Positions 35,530 to 48,540 of a DNA stretch of 64,000 nucleotides are shown one piece after another. The stretch comes from Amaurobius ferox (taxonomy: Eukaryota > Arthropoda > Arachnida > Araneae > Amaurobiidae): contig OX578138.1 of assembly GCA_951213105.1 (NCBI GenBank), forward strand, positions 90,397,414-90,461,413, read 5' to 3'. The notes beneath the pieces are model-generated. The model was not told where the DNA came from. It worked only from the letters and a program-made list of their open reading frames with translations, and did no database searches. The position numbers were made by a program, and so were the translations under genes. The number at the start of each line of letters is the position of its first letter. Position 1 is the first letter of the stretch.

Positions 35530-36036
35530 CTGGTTTACGCCAATTTACAGCAGCCCTGACCGTAGCGGTCAGGAAAAAGCCATAAATTAGGGGGCTTCAG
35601 GTACACTTGTGTGGCCGAGTCAGAGCAGTTACTGGAGGCTAAAGGTGAAGCCATGGGGTTAGTTAAAGGTTTAACCAATGAGGAAGTGTTTTCTCATCGC
35701 CGTGGAGTCAACCAATGAGATACGGTAGGCGTATCTAAACCTCAGGAAAAAAGCGTTGGCTACAGGCAGAAAGTTGATGAGAATATAGTTCAAGAAAAGA
35801 TAGAGACAATGGGCATTAGGTTCCACACCGATGCATAGAGATGGTGCATTAAAATAGTGAAGAATATTCAATAAGTGACACAAGTGCAGTCATGCTAGAA
35901 TATGCAGCTAATTACTCATGCAGTGCAGTAGTGGTGCTGGTTTCATGAAATTGAGGCAATGATCGCCGAAGAGGCAGGCGTGGATAGATAGAGTGCAAAA
36001 TAACGAGTCTGTATTGTGCAATACCAGAAGGCAACA
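35530..36036 (+). promoter_or_regulatory. Unique GC-richer stretch with two CCAAT boxes, possible promoter
   Basis: Not repeated elsewhere in the window and distinctly less AT-rich. AACCAATGAG occurs twice, at about 35673 and 35708, 35 bp apart. A 10-bp inverted repeat CCTGACCGTAGCGGTCAGG lies at about 35554-35572. There is no TATA box in an obvious place. It precedes the short ATG-to-donor frame in the next entry. Promoter activity is inference; the block could also be part of an unidentified element. Confidence 0.3.
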
Positions 36037-36085
36037 ATGTCAATGCCAAATCCAACTCGAAGTTCAGCGTCTAAAAATAACAAAG
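36037..36085 (+). CDS. Candidate first coding exon (16 codons to a splice donor), speculative
   Basis: ATG at 36037 in the context GGCAACAATGT gives MSMPNPTRSSASKNNK and then one base before GTATAT at 36086, a plausible 5' splice site. A possible acceptor TTTTATTCCAG ends at about 36289, but the in-phase continuation (GTRRRKFQGHAEGWVL) stops within 17 codons. Thus either the true second exon lies elsewhere or this is not a gene. I recognise no protein. Low-complexity Ser/Asn-rich starts like this are common in real first exons, which is why I list it. Confidence 0.18.
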
Positions 36086-36279
36086 GTATATACCTATCAT
36101 CTATTATAAAAGGTCATAATCTTGTTTCAATATAGTATACCTGGTCTCACATACCCACTCTCTTCCTGAAATTTATGTGATACTTGTTGTAATCTAATTA
36201 TGATTATAAGGTGCTTAATAAATATGTATTTTAAAGTTAAAATGGGTAAAGTAAATTGTGTAGTATTATGTTAATATAT

Positions 36280-36631
36280 TTTATTCCAGGAACACGCAGA
36301 AGGAAATTCCAGGGACACGCAGAAGGGTGGGTTTTATAGCGACCCAATACAAAGGCTTCCGATTTACGATCATGTTAATTCCGAGAAATTTCATAATATA
36401 AACGTCAAGATTAGGTTTATTTTTTAAATGTGCACCACAGATTCGATTATCTTCGATATCGATGCTTTATTATATACAGGGTTCTTAGAAAAGTCCGCAT
36501 ACTCCGCATGTATTTTAAACTTTGTACCGTAGTGCCATGTAAGTGATGTGTGCATATCTGAGTAATGTGTACATAACACTCATATAGTGTCCTATAGTGG
36601 GGAAATGCGCCACTTAAGAAAACTATAAAAA
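36280..36631. other. Short tandem duplication and a TA-CAGGGT transposon terminus
   Basis: CCAGGAACACGCAGAAGG and CCAGGGACACGCAGAAGG lie 21 bp apart at about 36286-36328. TATACAGGGTTCTTAGAAAA GTCCGC at 36474-36500 resembles the Tc1/mariner-type terminus at 63893. No partner end was found before H2 begins. Confidence 0.45.
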
Positions 36632-37421
36632 AGTCCGATGAGGGCAACACATAACTTTCCTTATATAATACAATGAATTTACTACTTTTCCAGTAAAAAA
36701 ATATGTTTTTCTTATAGTAGATACTTATATTCTTTCCAAGATATTGAATTTTCGTCAATTAGTCGTCATTTTCATTGATTTAGCGTCATTTTTATCCATT
36801 TGGCGAGATCTTCATTAATTTGACAACATTTCAAAAAGTCGCGAAGTTAGCGACATCCAGCCAAATTTATCGCCAAAATCTCGCGAAGCGTTATGGTCGG
36901 AGAGATAAGTTATTCTTATAGCAGATAAATGACTATTGGCGTTCAAATACAAAAGTATTACTCAAAGTATCTTTTCTTATGAATGTAACGAGCTAGATCC
37001 ACTAGATTAATATCACCAAATGTATCGCATGATATTACATATGAAAAGTGAACATGTTTCTCAACAGTTAACATTTTTTTGTAATTTATGGCATTTTTTG
37101 ATAAATTTATGTGAAAAATGTGCAATAACTCAAAAACGGTTCATGCTAGCGTTCTAAAGTTTATGTCAATCGTTTTCTAAGGAAAAATTACATAAGAAAA
37201 GTCTATTTGCGTAACTTTATTAAAGGTTTTGATGTTTTGAAGATTTTTCCAAAAATCCTTTCGAGAATTTAGGGGGTTCTGAACATTCGTTTACATATAA
37301 AAGCAATAGGCTTCCAGTATTCACGGATTGTGATTTTTGTACCAAATTTTATTCAAATCTCTCCATTCGTTCGTGAGATATCGTCTCCACAGATTCACTG
37401 ACACACACACACACACCCATA

Positions 37422-37479
<58 letters not shown>

Positions 37480-37602
37480 AATCACTTCAAATATGTTTGA
37501 TTCGTGATCAGGAATGCTTGAAACGTGCTCTCCTGTGAAAAACTCGAATTCGATTTTTCGACCCCTGTACTTTCCTTATACATTATGTATATAAGGAAAG
37601 TA
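36632..37602 (+). mobile_element. Repeat family H2, copy 1 (HINE/MITE-like)
   Basis: H2 copies start near ATCTGATGTGGGCAGCACAT, then ACTTTCCTTATATAAT. They contain repeated phrases around GTCGCCAAATT/TTTGGCGA, carry a (CA)n tract (here 37400-37476) and end ACTTTCCTTATACATTATG TATATAAGGAAAGTA. That end is an inverted repeat of 14-bp arms, and its arm matches the 5' phrase. The layout (5' motif, internal microsatellite, terminal hairpin) parallels H1. No coding sequence. Confidence 0.75.
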
Positions 37603-38039
37603 ACAAACAGAGATAAAAACAAAGATAGATAAAAGCAGAATAGTATTTAATTATTAAAATACGATATATGATTCAACAGAAATACTTACAGTAAAGACCA
37701 AATATGGCAAAGTAGTAAACATTTATAGCTACACAAATGTAACGTCATGTTTTGCATTTAATGTATAACTAATTTGCAAGTACTAGTCTATGTATATAGT
37801 GCTCAAAATATGTTTCATTAGCAGAGGTGTACATTGGGATACCATATGGAAGTACATATCGAACAGCATGAAGCATCGCAGGGGTTACCGAAATACACGA
37901 CCTTGAAATATGTTGCTTTGCAAAGACTGTTAGAACAAAGTATCATTTCGCGCTAATTAAACATCGCTTTTTCGTTTTGCAATTTGACTTTTTGCCTATC
38001 TTTAATGGATTTTTGCTTAATTTTTTCTTGAAGTCTGTA
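37603..38039. other. AT-rich interval, nothing recognised
   Basis: Separates the H2 hairpin end from the Helitron fragment; no open frame or repeat recognised. Confidence 0.5.
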
Positions 38040-38889
38040 TTGCATCAATAGGGACAATGTTTTCATTTAGTATATACAAGCGGGATCAGGATGTTTTATT
38101 CTTCAGATCTGCAAATTCAGGTCTACGAATTTAGTGGCATATCGCGAACTTGGCAACTTTTCTTAAACGTTGCAAAATTGACGGAAATTTCACTAAATTG
38201 TTAAAAACGACGCTAAATCAATGAAATTAATTTTGTTTTGTTACAAGAGAGTACGGAAATGATGTTTCGGTAGAATTTGTCTGTCAGCCCAACCTTTCTA
38301 CTTAGTAACACATTTAGCGAATTTTTAAAATGTCGCCAAATTGATAAAAATGCTTGTAAATCCATAACATAATCTGAAAATTGATAAAATTGCGTTAAAT
38401 CAATGAAATTAATTGTGTTTTGTTAGGGAACAGTATTGTGATGACGTTTCGTCATGTCGCCGTAGTCCCACATGGCGTTATATTTGGCAATTTTTAAATT
38501 TTCGCTAAATGACGAAATTGTCGCAAAATTGATGAAATGAGGCTAATTTCATCAAAATGAAACCGAATAGCCGAAAATTCAATATTTAGTATAATTAAGT
38601 ACGATTTTCTTAATAATCTCTATCGTTTTGTGAGAATTAAAAATATTTTTTTTAAACTTCTTTACAAACTGGAGCAGGATGCTTTATTCTTCAGATCTGC
38701 CTGCGAAGATAATTTTGTATATCAAGCCCAGAGATTCTTACATATTTCTTAGAAGAATTAAATGAAATATTTTAATAGAATATTTTGAATAGCAAAGTAT
38801 TTCAGAATACTGTAGGAGTTTACACATAATTGTGAATGTTAATTTTCTTTATATTATATTTTCCTTACGAAGGACGGGTGTACTGCTAG
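38040..38889 (+). mobile_element. Helitron 3' fragment of the same family as the dimer
   Basis: From CATTTAGTATATACAAGCGG onward the sequence follows the order found in the Helitron units: CAGATCTGCAAATTCA, GCGAACTTGGCAACTTTTCT, CCCACATGGCG, CTTTATTCTTCAGATCTGCC. It ends TTACGAAGGACGGGTGTACT GCTAG at 38889 followed by T. Thus the 3' terminus is intact while the 5' end is missing or too diverged. A weaker fragment of the same interior is at about 58505-58600. Confidence 0.78.
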
Positions 38890-40448
38890 TTATCAATAAA
38901 TTTAAAAGAACAGTTTCAATACCTACAGAATAATGTTAAATATAGAACTATATTTTTACTTAAGGTTTTTAAGTTCTTAAGTGTTAAGTGTTTTAAGTTT
39001 TTTAACAAGTAATGGTTTTTCACATTCTTGAATAAGTTTAAAGTCAATGAAAGCTTTTTATTCAATTTCAACAATTTCAAATCTATTTTTAAAATTAGGA
39101 GGAAACGTTTTTAGCAGACCCTGCGGCGTTAATGGAAACGACAAGAAAGCAAATGAGTTTTGAAAAAGTATAATTAGGCCAGCTGATTGGTTCCTTTCAA
39201 ATATTGTTCAGAATCTTTTGCATTTCAGCTTAAAAAAAAAAGCATTTGCATACGTATGGCTTAACCTTGATTTACACAAGAAGATGCTGATTTCATTCCA
39301 CATTCTAAACACACTCTAAATTTCTATTAAACAAGTAATAAGAGTGTGTCTTTAAAACAAAAATAAAAAAGCTAGTTTATTGTGAAAGCATTGTTTGATC
39401 AATTTATGCAATTTATATTGTACGAACAATTAGAACCGATTTATATTATTTCAAACTTTTTTGTAAGATGTAGTGCTTTTGACACACCATCAAGAACTTG
39501 AATTTTGTTTTAAATTTAAAATTAAATAAATTAATGTGACATTTTATTTTATTTTATATTAAAAGAATCGGCGCTGACTTCAGTTTAAGGGGGTGGAAAG
39601 TGTTTTCCGAGAATAACGCACATTAAAATTGAAATATTAAAATATCAAATCACTGTGTTTCAATATTTAAGAATCCGACTAGAAATCCAATTAAAAATCC
39701 TTGTAGATGTCTTAAAAGGCTATAAATTACATGCTTCCAGTTTCATCATAGAGTTTATGAGATAAGAGCATTACAAACTTTAAAACGGAAAATGTTCTGT
39801 TTCCTTCTGTTCGATACTACGCTTGCTAAAAAAATATAAGATCTTTTTCAAACATATTATTGACCTAGAAACCTGGATTTCTTACTAAAAATGTTTATCA
39901 CTTACTTTTTATAGGCATTATTTTATATTTTAAAATGTATTTCAAGTGAAACGGAGCATAGTAGAGCAATAAAAAGCTCGATAAAAATAATTTCAAACAA
40001 ATACCTCTAAATATATTATAGAAATTATTTTCGTATATTCACAAGTGGTACCATATTTATAATAATAATCTGTTTACATTTTTATCTTTTGGGTGTAGAC
40101 TGTGGAGGTATCGGCGTCCAAATTGTCCCCCAATAACCAGGTGTTAACGGAAGCGACAAGAAAACAATTGGAGTCTGAGTAAACAAACTACTTTGGAGAT
40201 AATTCTAACTTATTCAGTTTTGGTATCAAATGAAATGTTCGACAAATTCATACAGCATTAATGCAATACACAATATAAATGTTTAACATACTGTTATGAT
40301 ATGATAGGGGAAAAGTGTATGATCCCAAATAATTTAAAATTTTTGAAAACGCTTAAGATAGGTAAATTAGTGATAAATAAAAAAAATTGGTGGAAAATAA
40401 TCATTTTTGGGACAAGCGTTGGGAAGTTGCTGATATTTAGAAATGTTA
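38890..40448. other. Interval with two diverged copies of repeat K
   Basis: GGCGTTAATGGAAACGACAA GAAAGCAAATGAG at about 39125 and GTGTTAACGGAAGCGACAAG AAAACAATTGGAG at about 40142 belong to a diverged family also visible near 44800, 49100, 50230, 57570 and 58205. Each is followed by TAATTA(A/G)(G/C)(T/C)CAGCTG(A/G)-like sequence where preserved. No coding content recognised. Confidence 0.45.
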
Positions 40449-41456
40449 AACAAGAAATTTCATTCATGCATGAATCATTGATTATGAAACACTTTCCAAC
40501 TGAAATGTAATTTCATTTAAACATCTCTAACATGTGATACATTCAGCATTGATATTTTTTAAATTATCACAATACTAGAGTAAGTTTTTACACTTGAAAA
40601 CGTAAAACTTTATCAAAAAAGACAATGCTATAGTTACGTATGAACATTCTACAAATGAAATCATCGAAATATAAATCGTCTGCCTCTCTATGTAAAATAA
40701 ATGAATATATCATTCATATCTCTTATATTCCAGACGTCAGAGCTAAATAATTTTGCGTAAAAAAAATTCAGTAATTCTTATGTAACCCACCTTAAAAACG
40801 CTCGATTAGTTTATAATTTTCATGCTATAGTTTAGCGTTATAAGTAGGCTTCATTTTAAGAATAATCACAGTTTAATGGCAATTTAAGTTAAAAAATATT
40901 GTAAAATTGCGTTGGCACAGAATTTAGATATACAGATAATACGCAAAAATAAAGCGGTTTTATGACGAATACTAAATATAAATTTAAACGATCTTTAAAC
41001 ATTAATAGCGGCAATATGGAAGCCATATTTTATTTTGCAATGAGTCACAGGATATCTTCCAATATCACGGGTATACTTATTATTTCTACTTATATTTCAA
41101 AAACTACCCAACATATTTTGCTGAATTTCCTTCGCTGAATTTCTTTCTTTGTGTAAAAATGTGAATATTTTCTAAAATTTTCGAAGCAATTTCTGAGTTT
41201 TAACTTTGCTTAAAAAATGTTTGAAAAATTAAGTCATATAGAGTTCAATGCATTTCATATTTTTAACCTGAGTTAAGTCCGAAATTAATTGGGTGGTATT
41301 ATTAATTTTCATTCCCAAACGTCCTGCCGACCTTCTCAATATACTAAAATTCCATTTCGATAAAGTCATATTTACGGCAGTTATCGTGCGAACGGACAGA
41401 CAGACAAGCAGAATGGCCAAAGTCATAAACACTTTTCAACTATGTTGAAAAGTGTT
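40449..41456 (+). mobile_element. Repeat family H1, copy D (diverged, shortened)
   Basis: AACAAGAAATTTCATTCATG start and a terminal hairpin AACACTTTTCAACTATGTTG AAAAGTGTT. It is about 250 bp shorter than copy A and the most substituted of the set, with the GACA tract reduced to about two units. Confidence 0.72.
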
Positions 41457-42825
41457 AATTAAAAAGGCAAAGTGTTTAAACAAAATACTCATTATTATTG
41501 TTTAGCATTGCAATTAGTCTTCATTATAAGTCAGTCATCTCATATATACAAGATAAAGGCCGGGCTGTGAATGGACTCAAACGTATGAAGTAAGTGGACA
41601 TGAAAGATTTTAGACTAAAACTTAATTTTACAAATAATTATGGAATTAGGAGTAAAAAAATATTATTTCACAATTTGAGAATCCTAATGCAATAGAGTAT
41701 ATAAGTTTCAAGAATGTGAATATAAAGTTAAACAAATTAGAATACAGGAAAACAATGAAATCCAACTGACCCATATAAATCATAAACGAGTATTTCCATA
41801 GATTTGCGTTTTATTATTATGTATGTATCATGGAGGTAAAGCGTAACTCTCTAACTCCATGGTATGTATTTCTTTTTGTCACGTTCTTCTAGCAACCATG
41901 TAAAATATAGAGTAGTGAAGCTCGATATCGGACTATTTTAATTAAATTTCTGTACAACAATGGTTAAGCATTTCCGAAGTGCCGCTTGACTTATATTTTG
42001 TTTTAACACGTTATTTGTAGGAAACATAGTGAGCCTACGCAGTATAAAAATGGGCGTTTTACCCTGTCCATTTTAATGATTGAAATTGTGATTTTGCTAA
42101 TTTGTGTGCAATTCCACGTATGCATACAAAATGTAATCTTCCTACCTATTTGAGTTTTTGATTGAAAGGGATAACAAAATACAGACAAATATTGATTTTG
42201 CTTCATAGGAATAAACAATGGACTATGCTGCAGTCGTCCATAATAAATTACCACAGTCTGATAAAGAATTCATAATTTATCAATTTATCACAAAAAGTTT
42301 TTCTGCTAAACATACGATGAATACAGCTTTTTTGCTACTTTACAGCTTTTTTCCTACTTTACAGCTTTTTTGCTGAATATAGTTTTTCTGCAAAACATAC
42401 GATTATTTCCATTTATATCATGCTTCTTTTAGCAATGTATGTATCGTTTGAAATGTTATAAAAATGTTTCAGTTTGCTTTTCATTATGATGTTAATTAAT
42501 AATACATGCGGTAGAATATTGACAGACGTTTGTGACAGAAAACATTATTAAATATTACACTTTAGTGTTTTGCTTTTAAAGGAACATTCGTTCCTTATTT
42601 TAATGTCCATTTTAATACAGTTTTAAAGGACATTTGAGAATACAGCATGTAGTTTTAGTTATTTACTAACTGTATAAAAATTCGGTCTTCTAGATGCTCC
42701 TGGAAATTTATCTGTGTACCTTTAAAAAAATGAGGCTCTAACTTAAGATGTTTTATTCAGAAGATAAGTTTCGCACTTCTGTCTTCTTACCACCAAATAA
42801 GAGATTTCCATGTATATTTAAAAAA
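41457..42825. other. Interval with a 19-bp tandem repeat, otherwise unassigned
   Basis: ACAGCTTTTTTGCTACTTT is repeated about 2.6 times at 42322-42372. No recognised gene or element in the remainder. Confidence 0.5.
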
Positions 42826-43643
42826 ATCTGATGTGGGCAGCACATGACTTTCCTTATATAATGCAATGAATTTACTACTTTTACAGTACAAAAAAAAAAT
42901 AGATTATTTTTATAGTCGTTATTTATGTTCTTTCCAAGATATTGAATTTTCGTCAATGAGTCGTCATTTTCCATGTCGTCATCATGAATGAGTCACCACT
43001 GATTTAGCGCCATTTTTATCCATTTGGCGAGTTTGTCGGTAATTTAGCAACATTTGAAAAAGTCGCCAATTTGGCGACATTCCACCAAATTCGTCGCCAA
43101 AATCTCACCAAGCGTTATGGACGAAGAAATAAGTTATTATTACAGCAGATAAATGACTATTGGCGTTCAAATACAAAAATATTACTCAAAGTATCTTTTT
43201 TCATGAATGGAACGAGCTATATCCACGAGAATGATGTCACCAAATTTATCGCATGGTATTACACATGAAAAGTGAGCATGTTTTTCAATAGCAAATATTT
43301 TTTTTAATTTTATATGACTTTTTGATATTTTTTTTAAATATGCAATATCTCGAGAACGGTTCATGTTAGCGTTCTAAAATTTATGTCAATCGTTTTCTAA
43401 TGAAAAATTACACAAGTAATGTCTATTTGCGTAACTTTATTAGCGGTTTTGATTTTTTGACGATTTTTTCAAAATTTCACTTAAAATTTAGAGGGGTTCT
43501 GAACTTCAGATTGCGTATAAAAACAATATGCTTCCAGTGTTTACGGATTGTGATTTTTGTACCAAATTTCGATCGAATCGGTGCATTCCTTCATCAGTTA
43601 TCGTATCCACAGGCTCACTGACACACACACACACACACACATA

Positions 43644-43684
<41 letters not shown>

Positions 43685-43840
43685 TTTCATACACACACAC
43701 ACACACACAGGCATCACCTCAAAAATATTTGATTCGTGATCAGAGATGCTTGAAACGTGCTCTCCCATCGAACACTCGAATTCGAATTTTCGACCCTGTC
43801 ACAATACTTTCCTTATACATTATGTATATAAGGAAAGTAT
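42826..43840 (+). mobile_element. Repeat family H2, copy 2
   Basis: Complete copy from ATCTGATGTGGGCAGCACAT to the terminal hairpin ending TAAGGAAAGTA. Three (CA)n blocks separated by TACTTTCA lie at 43618-43710. An extra phrase CATGTCGTCATCATGAATGA near 42971 distinguishes it from copy 1. Confidence 0.78.
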
Positions 43841-44000
43841 AAACTATCAAATTTTTGAAATATTCCGTATTTAGGCTTCGATTCGACACCTACTTTAAAA
43901 AAAAAGTGCGCTTCTTGGCCGAATGGGAGCTTCAGAAATCGGTTAACAATCATTCTAGCTATCTGCGGAATAGAGTTCTGCAAGATGCACCCAAATAGCA

Positions 44001-44340
44001 GTACAATATTGGCTCAAATTTGACTTATTATTGGCTCCAATATTAGACCATTATGAAATGTGTACATTTTGATGGAATTGGCTCAATATCGGCTTAAAAT
44101 ATTGAGACAATATTGAGACAATATTTTCAATATTACACAAATATTGGCTTAATATCGTAATAAAAATATTAGCTAATATTGAAGGCCAGTGTAACCTCAA
44201 ATATTAGCCCAATATTGGGATTACTTTGGAAATATTTCCAATGTAATCCCAATATTAAGATTACATTGGACATATTTCCAATGTAATGGTAATATATACA
44301 AAATTGGTCCAATTTTGGACCATTTGTATAAATGCAACTA
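44001..44340. repeat. Cluster of short CCAATATTGG-type repeats with a 46-bp palindrome
   Basis: At least ten occurrences of variants of GGCTCAATATTGG or CCAATATT in 340 bp. At 44211-44256 AATATTGGGATTAC and GTAATCCCAATATT flank a second inverted pair TTGGAAATATTTCCAA. The whole 46 bases is a palindrome with one mismatched pair. A partial second palindrome (AAGATTACATTGGACATATT TCCAATGTAATGGT) follows directly. Confidence 0.82.
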
Positions 44341-45263
<923 letters not shown>

Positions 45264-45504
45264 TTTTTTGTTTTTAGATTGTTTCCAAGCTACGGATTTT
45301 TTTTAAATATTTCTTAGCTATGAAAACATATGTTACCTAAAAAGGGCGATTAGAAGTTGTTAGGCCTATTCTCTATCATTCAGATCCATATCTGATTTAA
45401 ATCATGGGTGAGGGTGATGATCCGAGTATGTGTATGTATTCCCACATGTAGCTACCGATTAAAGAAGCTCGTTCATATGAAGTACTGTAACAACTGTAGA
45501 GTGT

Positions 45505-45562
45505 TGAAAACCCAGACCACACGACCAACCCGAAGGCTTATGGTAGCAAGATGTGTGGCCGG
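45505..45562 (-). mobile_element. 5'-truncated SINE tail, 58 bp, with 14-bp TSD
   Basis: The reverse complement ends CCTTCGGGTTGGTCGTGTGG TCTGGGTTTTCAA, the 3' end of an S1-related SINE. It is flanked by CAACTGTAGAGTGT at 45491-45504 and 45563-45576. Only the last 58 bp of the SINE were inserted. Confidence 0.85.
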
Positions 45563-45731
45563 CAACTGTAGAGTGTGAAACAATATGACCCTGTCCAATT
45601 CAAAAGCTAAAAACCTCGACATAAGAAAGTGTCATTATCAAATTTTTGAAGAGACAAGTAAACTTTCAAGACAGTGAAGAATAATATTTTTACAGGACAG
45701 CAGAATTCGAGATTTCACATTGTAAGAGTAC

Positions 45732-47353
45732 TGTCGTACCGAAAAGGTACCAATTGACGTGCGGACGAGTCCGCCACAAGACAATCTCACCAATTGTCAA
45801 AACGCCAGGGTGTGAGGTGAGCCACTAAAGGACCGGCTCCCACATACATACATTTTATGTAACACGAAGTTAAGAGGATATATGTATGCCCAAAGTTAAT
45901 AAGATGCAAAGCCGTGATATTTCTATTTCAAAACCCAGGTTCATTTATTCGAATCTCTCCTCTAGTCCAGGAGTAAACTCCTAATTTGACCTGCAGCAAA
46001 ACCAAAGTGCAAATAATAAATAAACCCTTACCTTGTAAGGACATCATCAGCTGAAAACACTTATAATAAGTACAATTTATATGACTGAAATAAACACACC
46101 GATAATTCTTTAACACACACACACAAATCCAATATTTTATTAAGAAGTTCTATGGAGTTACTATTCATCATAATGTCTGAATCTATATCCGTTATAATAG
46201 TCACTGGACACAGGACCTAAGATATTATCTTAACCTGTCATAGATACTGCCGAAATTATATATCATTCATTGATAAAAGTGGTCAGGCACCATTTACATT
46301 TTAGTTGATATTAAAAGGAAATGGTATGGTCTCAGAAACACAGGGAGCAGCGCACTCTGAGAAATTACTTGAATACAAATTTAGTATAGAATGATATTAA
46401 TTTATGATAGCAAGATGATTCCGATAGAAATTACTTAATGCAGATATAAATTGAAGATGGAAGCCAGAAGTTACTTTAAGTTATGCAGGAATTTATGATT
46501 GTGCTTCCGTAGAATATAGAGTGTAGATGCAGAGAGTGGTCAACATTCTTACCTCTGGACATGTCGTTGTTGAGAGGAATTTAGGTACATACTTCCGCCG
46601 TATAGCCCTCTGAAAAAGCGTACGTCAGTAAGGTGGATCGGTGGATCTTCCAGCGATGTCCGTCGGCGGTGGCAACCCTTTCCCATGGTCACAGAGGCCA
46701 GGATCGAAGTTGTATCGAATTCCGCACTCTGTAGTGGGCAACATATAAAATGGTCCGGACCGACCTGGGGATGTCAGTAACCAGACAGGAAAGAGCGCCC
46801 CGATTTAACCAACACTCTGCTTTTATACCAAAATTTGCAAATCTGACTGTTAATCCAATTCGGACCTGGAAGAAGACTGTTTATCGAGTTTGACCAATAG
46901 CAATTTGTTCAAAACCGTAAGAAGTGATCCTCGCAACTAGGTCTCAAAAGATACCTACCCTCGAACGAGGTCCCGATTTATTCCAGATGTTTGGCATCAG
47001 AGCCACTGCATGAAAAATGCATGTCTTGCACAAATATTACCATGCAGAGAGCAAAGCCTCTACATCAGACATCCGCTCTGCCCCGGGAACTAGACCTTGA
47101 CTTTTAACGGTCATAAGCACATAAACATACTTCTCTCTCTGAGTGCTCGCTTTACAGATTAATATGAAAATGGCGCAAAGCTAGTCTTTTAGCACAGAAT
47201 AATTGTAGAACGTAATATATTTAAAAGACCAGAGGGATAATTAGACAGAGTTAAATATATTAAAAATGATGTTAAAATATAAGGATTGAAATATAATACA
47301 TAATTTTCGATTTTTGCACAAGTGACGCGAGATTAAGAAATCTCGTCACGACA
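45732..47353 (-). mobile_element. Solo LTR, 1622 bp, with 4-bp TSD
   Basis: The block starts TGTCGT (45732) and ends ACGACA (47353), a 6-bp inverted terminus of the TG...CA type, flanked on both sides by GTAC (45728-45731 and 47354-47357). Minus orientation is suggested by a TATA box TATAAAAGCAGAG, reading down from 46827, and AATAAA signals further along the minus strand at about 46140 and 45950. No primer-binding site, polypurine tract, gag or pol lies on either side, so this is a solo LTR left by recombination. A short duplication length fits Ty3/gypsy-type integrases; the family cannot be named from an LTR alone. Confidence 0.72.
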
Positions 47354-47357
47354 GTAC

Positions 47358-47891
47358 CGTTGCCAGGTCAAAATAACCTATTTGTTATGATTTTCCTCAT
47401 TTGAATTATGATATTCCCGTGAACTCTACTCTATTATATTTTAAAATTACAGTGACCAATCACAGCGCTGGCTTAGAAAATATGCGAATTCTACAGTGAG
47501 ATAGAGTCAATGGCTCGGCGATATCAGAGAGTTCTTGGAGAGATAATCACTTGTGTGGTGTGCCGCAGATGTTTCGGCGAGTTCTCCACCTAGCTGCCGT
47601 CAACGGCTGTTTGGTTTTACAATACTTTGTGAGGTTCGCTGGAGGTCTTAGGGATTGGGCTTAAGATTAATATAGTGTTTTTATCTAGGGATAGCAATGG
47701 TTTATCTAGTACTATATATTATTAGAACTTTGGTGATAGATAAACATAATTCAGATCCATATCAAAAACAATACCAGTTGCGATGCAACGTAGGAAAAGT
47801 AATTCTTCAATGAAGTTTCGCCCTTGCCCAGCACCAGTAGTAGGTTGACGGATAGAGTTGCAATATGTGCCTGCCCCACGCCGTAATAAAA
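47358..47891. other. GC-richer unassigned stretch beside the solo LTR
   Basis: At about 47453-47470 GTGACCAATCACAGCGC has a CCAAT box. It is followed by about 190 bp of balanced composition (CTCGGCGATATCAGAGAGTT...) with no frame I recognise. Possible promoter or 5' exon of a host gene, or eroded element. Confidence 0.3.
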
Positions 47892-48540
47892 GATCTGATG
47901 TAGGCAGGCACATAACTTTCCTTATATAATGCAATGAATTTACTACTTTTACAGTAAAATAAAAAAGATTATTCTTATTGCAGATATTCTTTCCAAGATA
48001 TTGAATTTTCGTCAATTAGTCGTCATTTTCATTGATTTTTATCCATTTGGCGAGATTTTTGTTAATTTAGCAACATTTTAAAAAGTCGCTAAGTTGATGA
48101 CATTCCACCAAATTAGTCGCTAAAATCTCGCCAAGCGTTATGGATGGAGAAATAAATTATTCTAACAGCAGATAAAAGGCTATTGGCGTTCAAATACAAA
48201 AGTATTACTCAAAGTATCTTTTTTCATGAATGGAACGAGCTAGATCCATGATAATGATGTTACAAAATTTATCGCATGAAATTACATATGAAAAGTGATC
48301 ATAATTCTTAATAAGAAATATATATTTTTTATTTTATATGATTTTATTGATAATTTTTTGAAAAATGTGCAATATCTCGAGAATTCTAAAATTTATGTCA
48401 ATCGTTTTCTAATGAAAAATTACATAAGAAATGTCTATTTGCGTAACTTTATTAGAAGTTTTGATTTTTTGATGATTTTGTCAAAATTTCACTCGAAAAT
48501 TTAGGGGGTTCTGAACATTCGATTGCGTATAAAAACAATT
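47892..48540 (+). mobile_element. Repeat family H2, copy 3, 3'-truncated
   Basis: Begins ATCTGATGTAGGCAGGCACA, then ACTTTCCTTATATAATG, and follows copy 2 to GATTGCGTATAAAAACAAT at 48540, where homology stops before the (CA)n tract and hairpin. Confidence 0.75.

Noticed and set aside
37385..37480. Regular spaced repeats, considered as a CRISPR array (also 16751-17716 and 30226-30485)
   Set aside because: No unique spacers between repeats; these are microsatellites and minisatellites in eukaryotic DNA.
43528..43842. Thr-His repeat open frames
   Set aside because: Translation of the (CA)n tract of H2 copy 2.
45755..45800. GCGGACGAGTCCGC, considered as a ribozyme stem II
   Set aside because: No GAAA core element or flanking stems in the required places; it is a plain inverted repeat inside the solo LTR.
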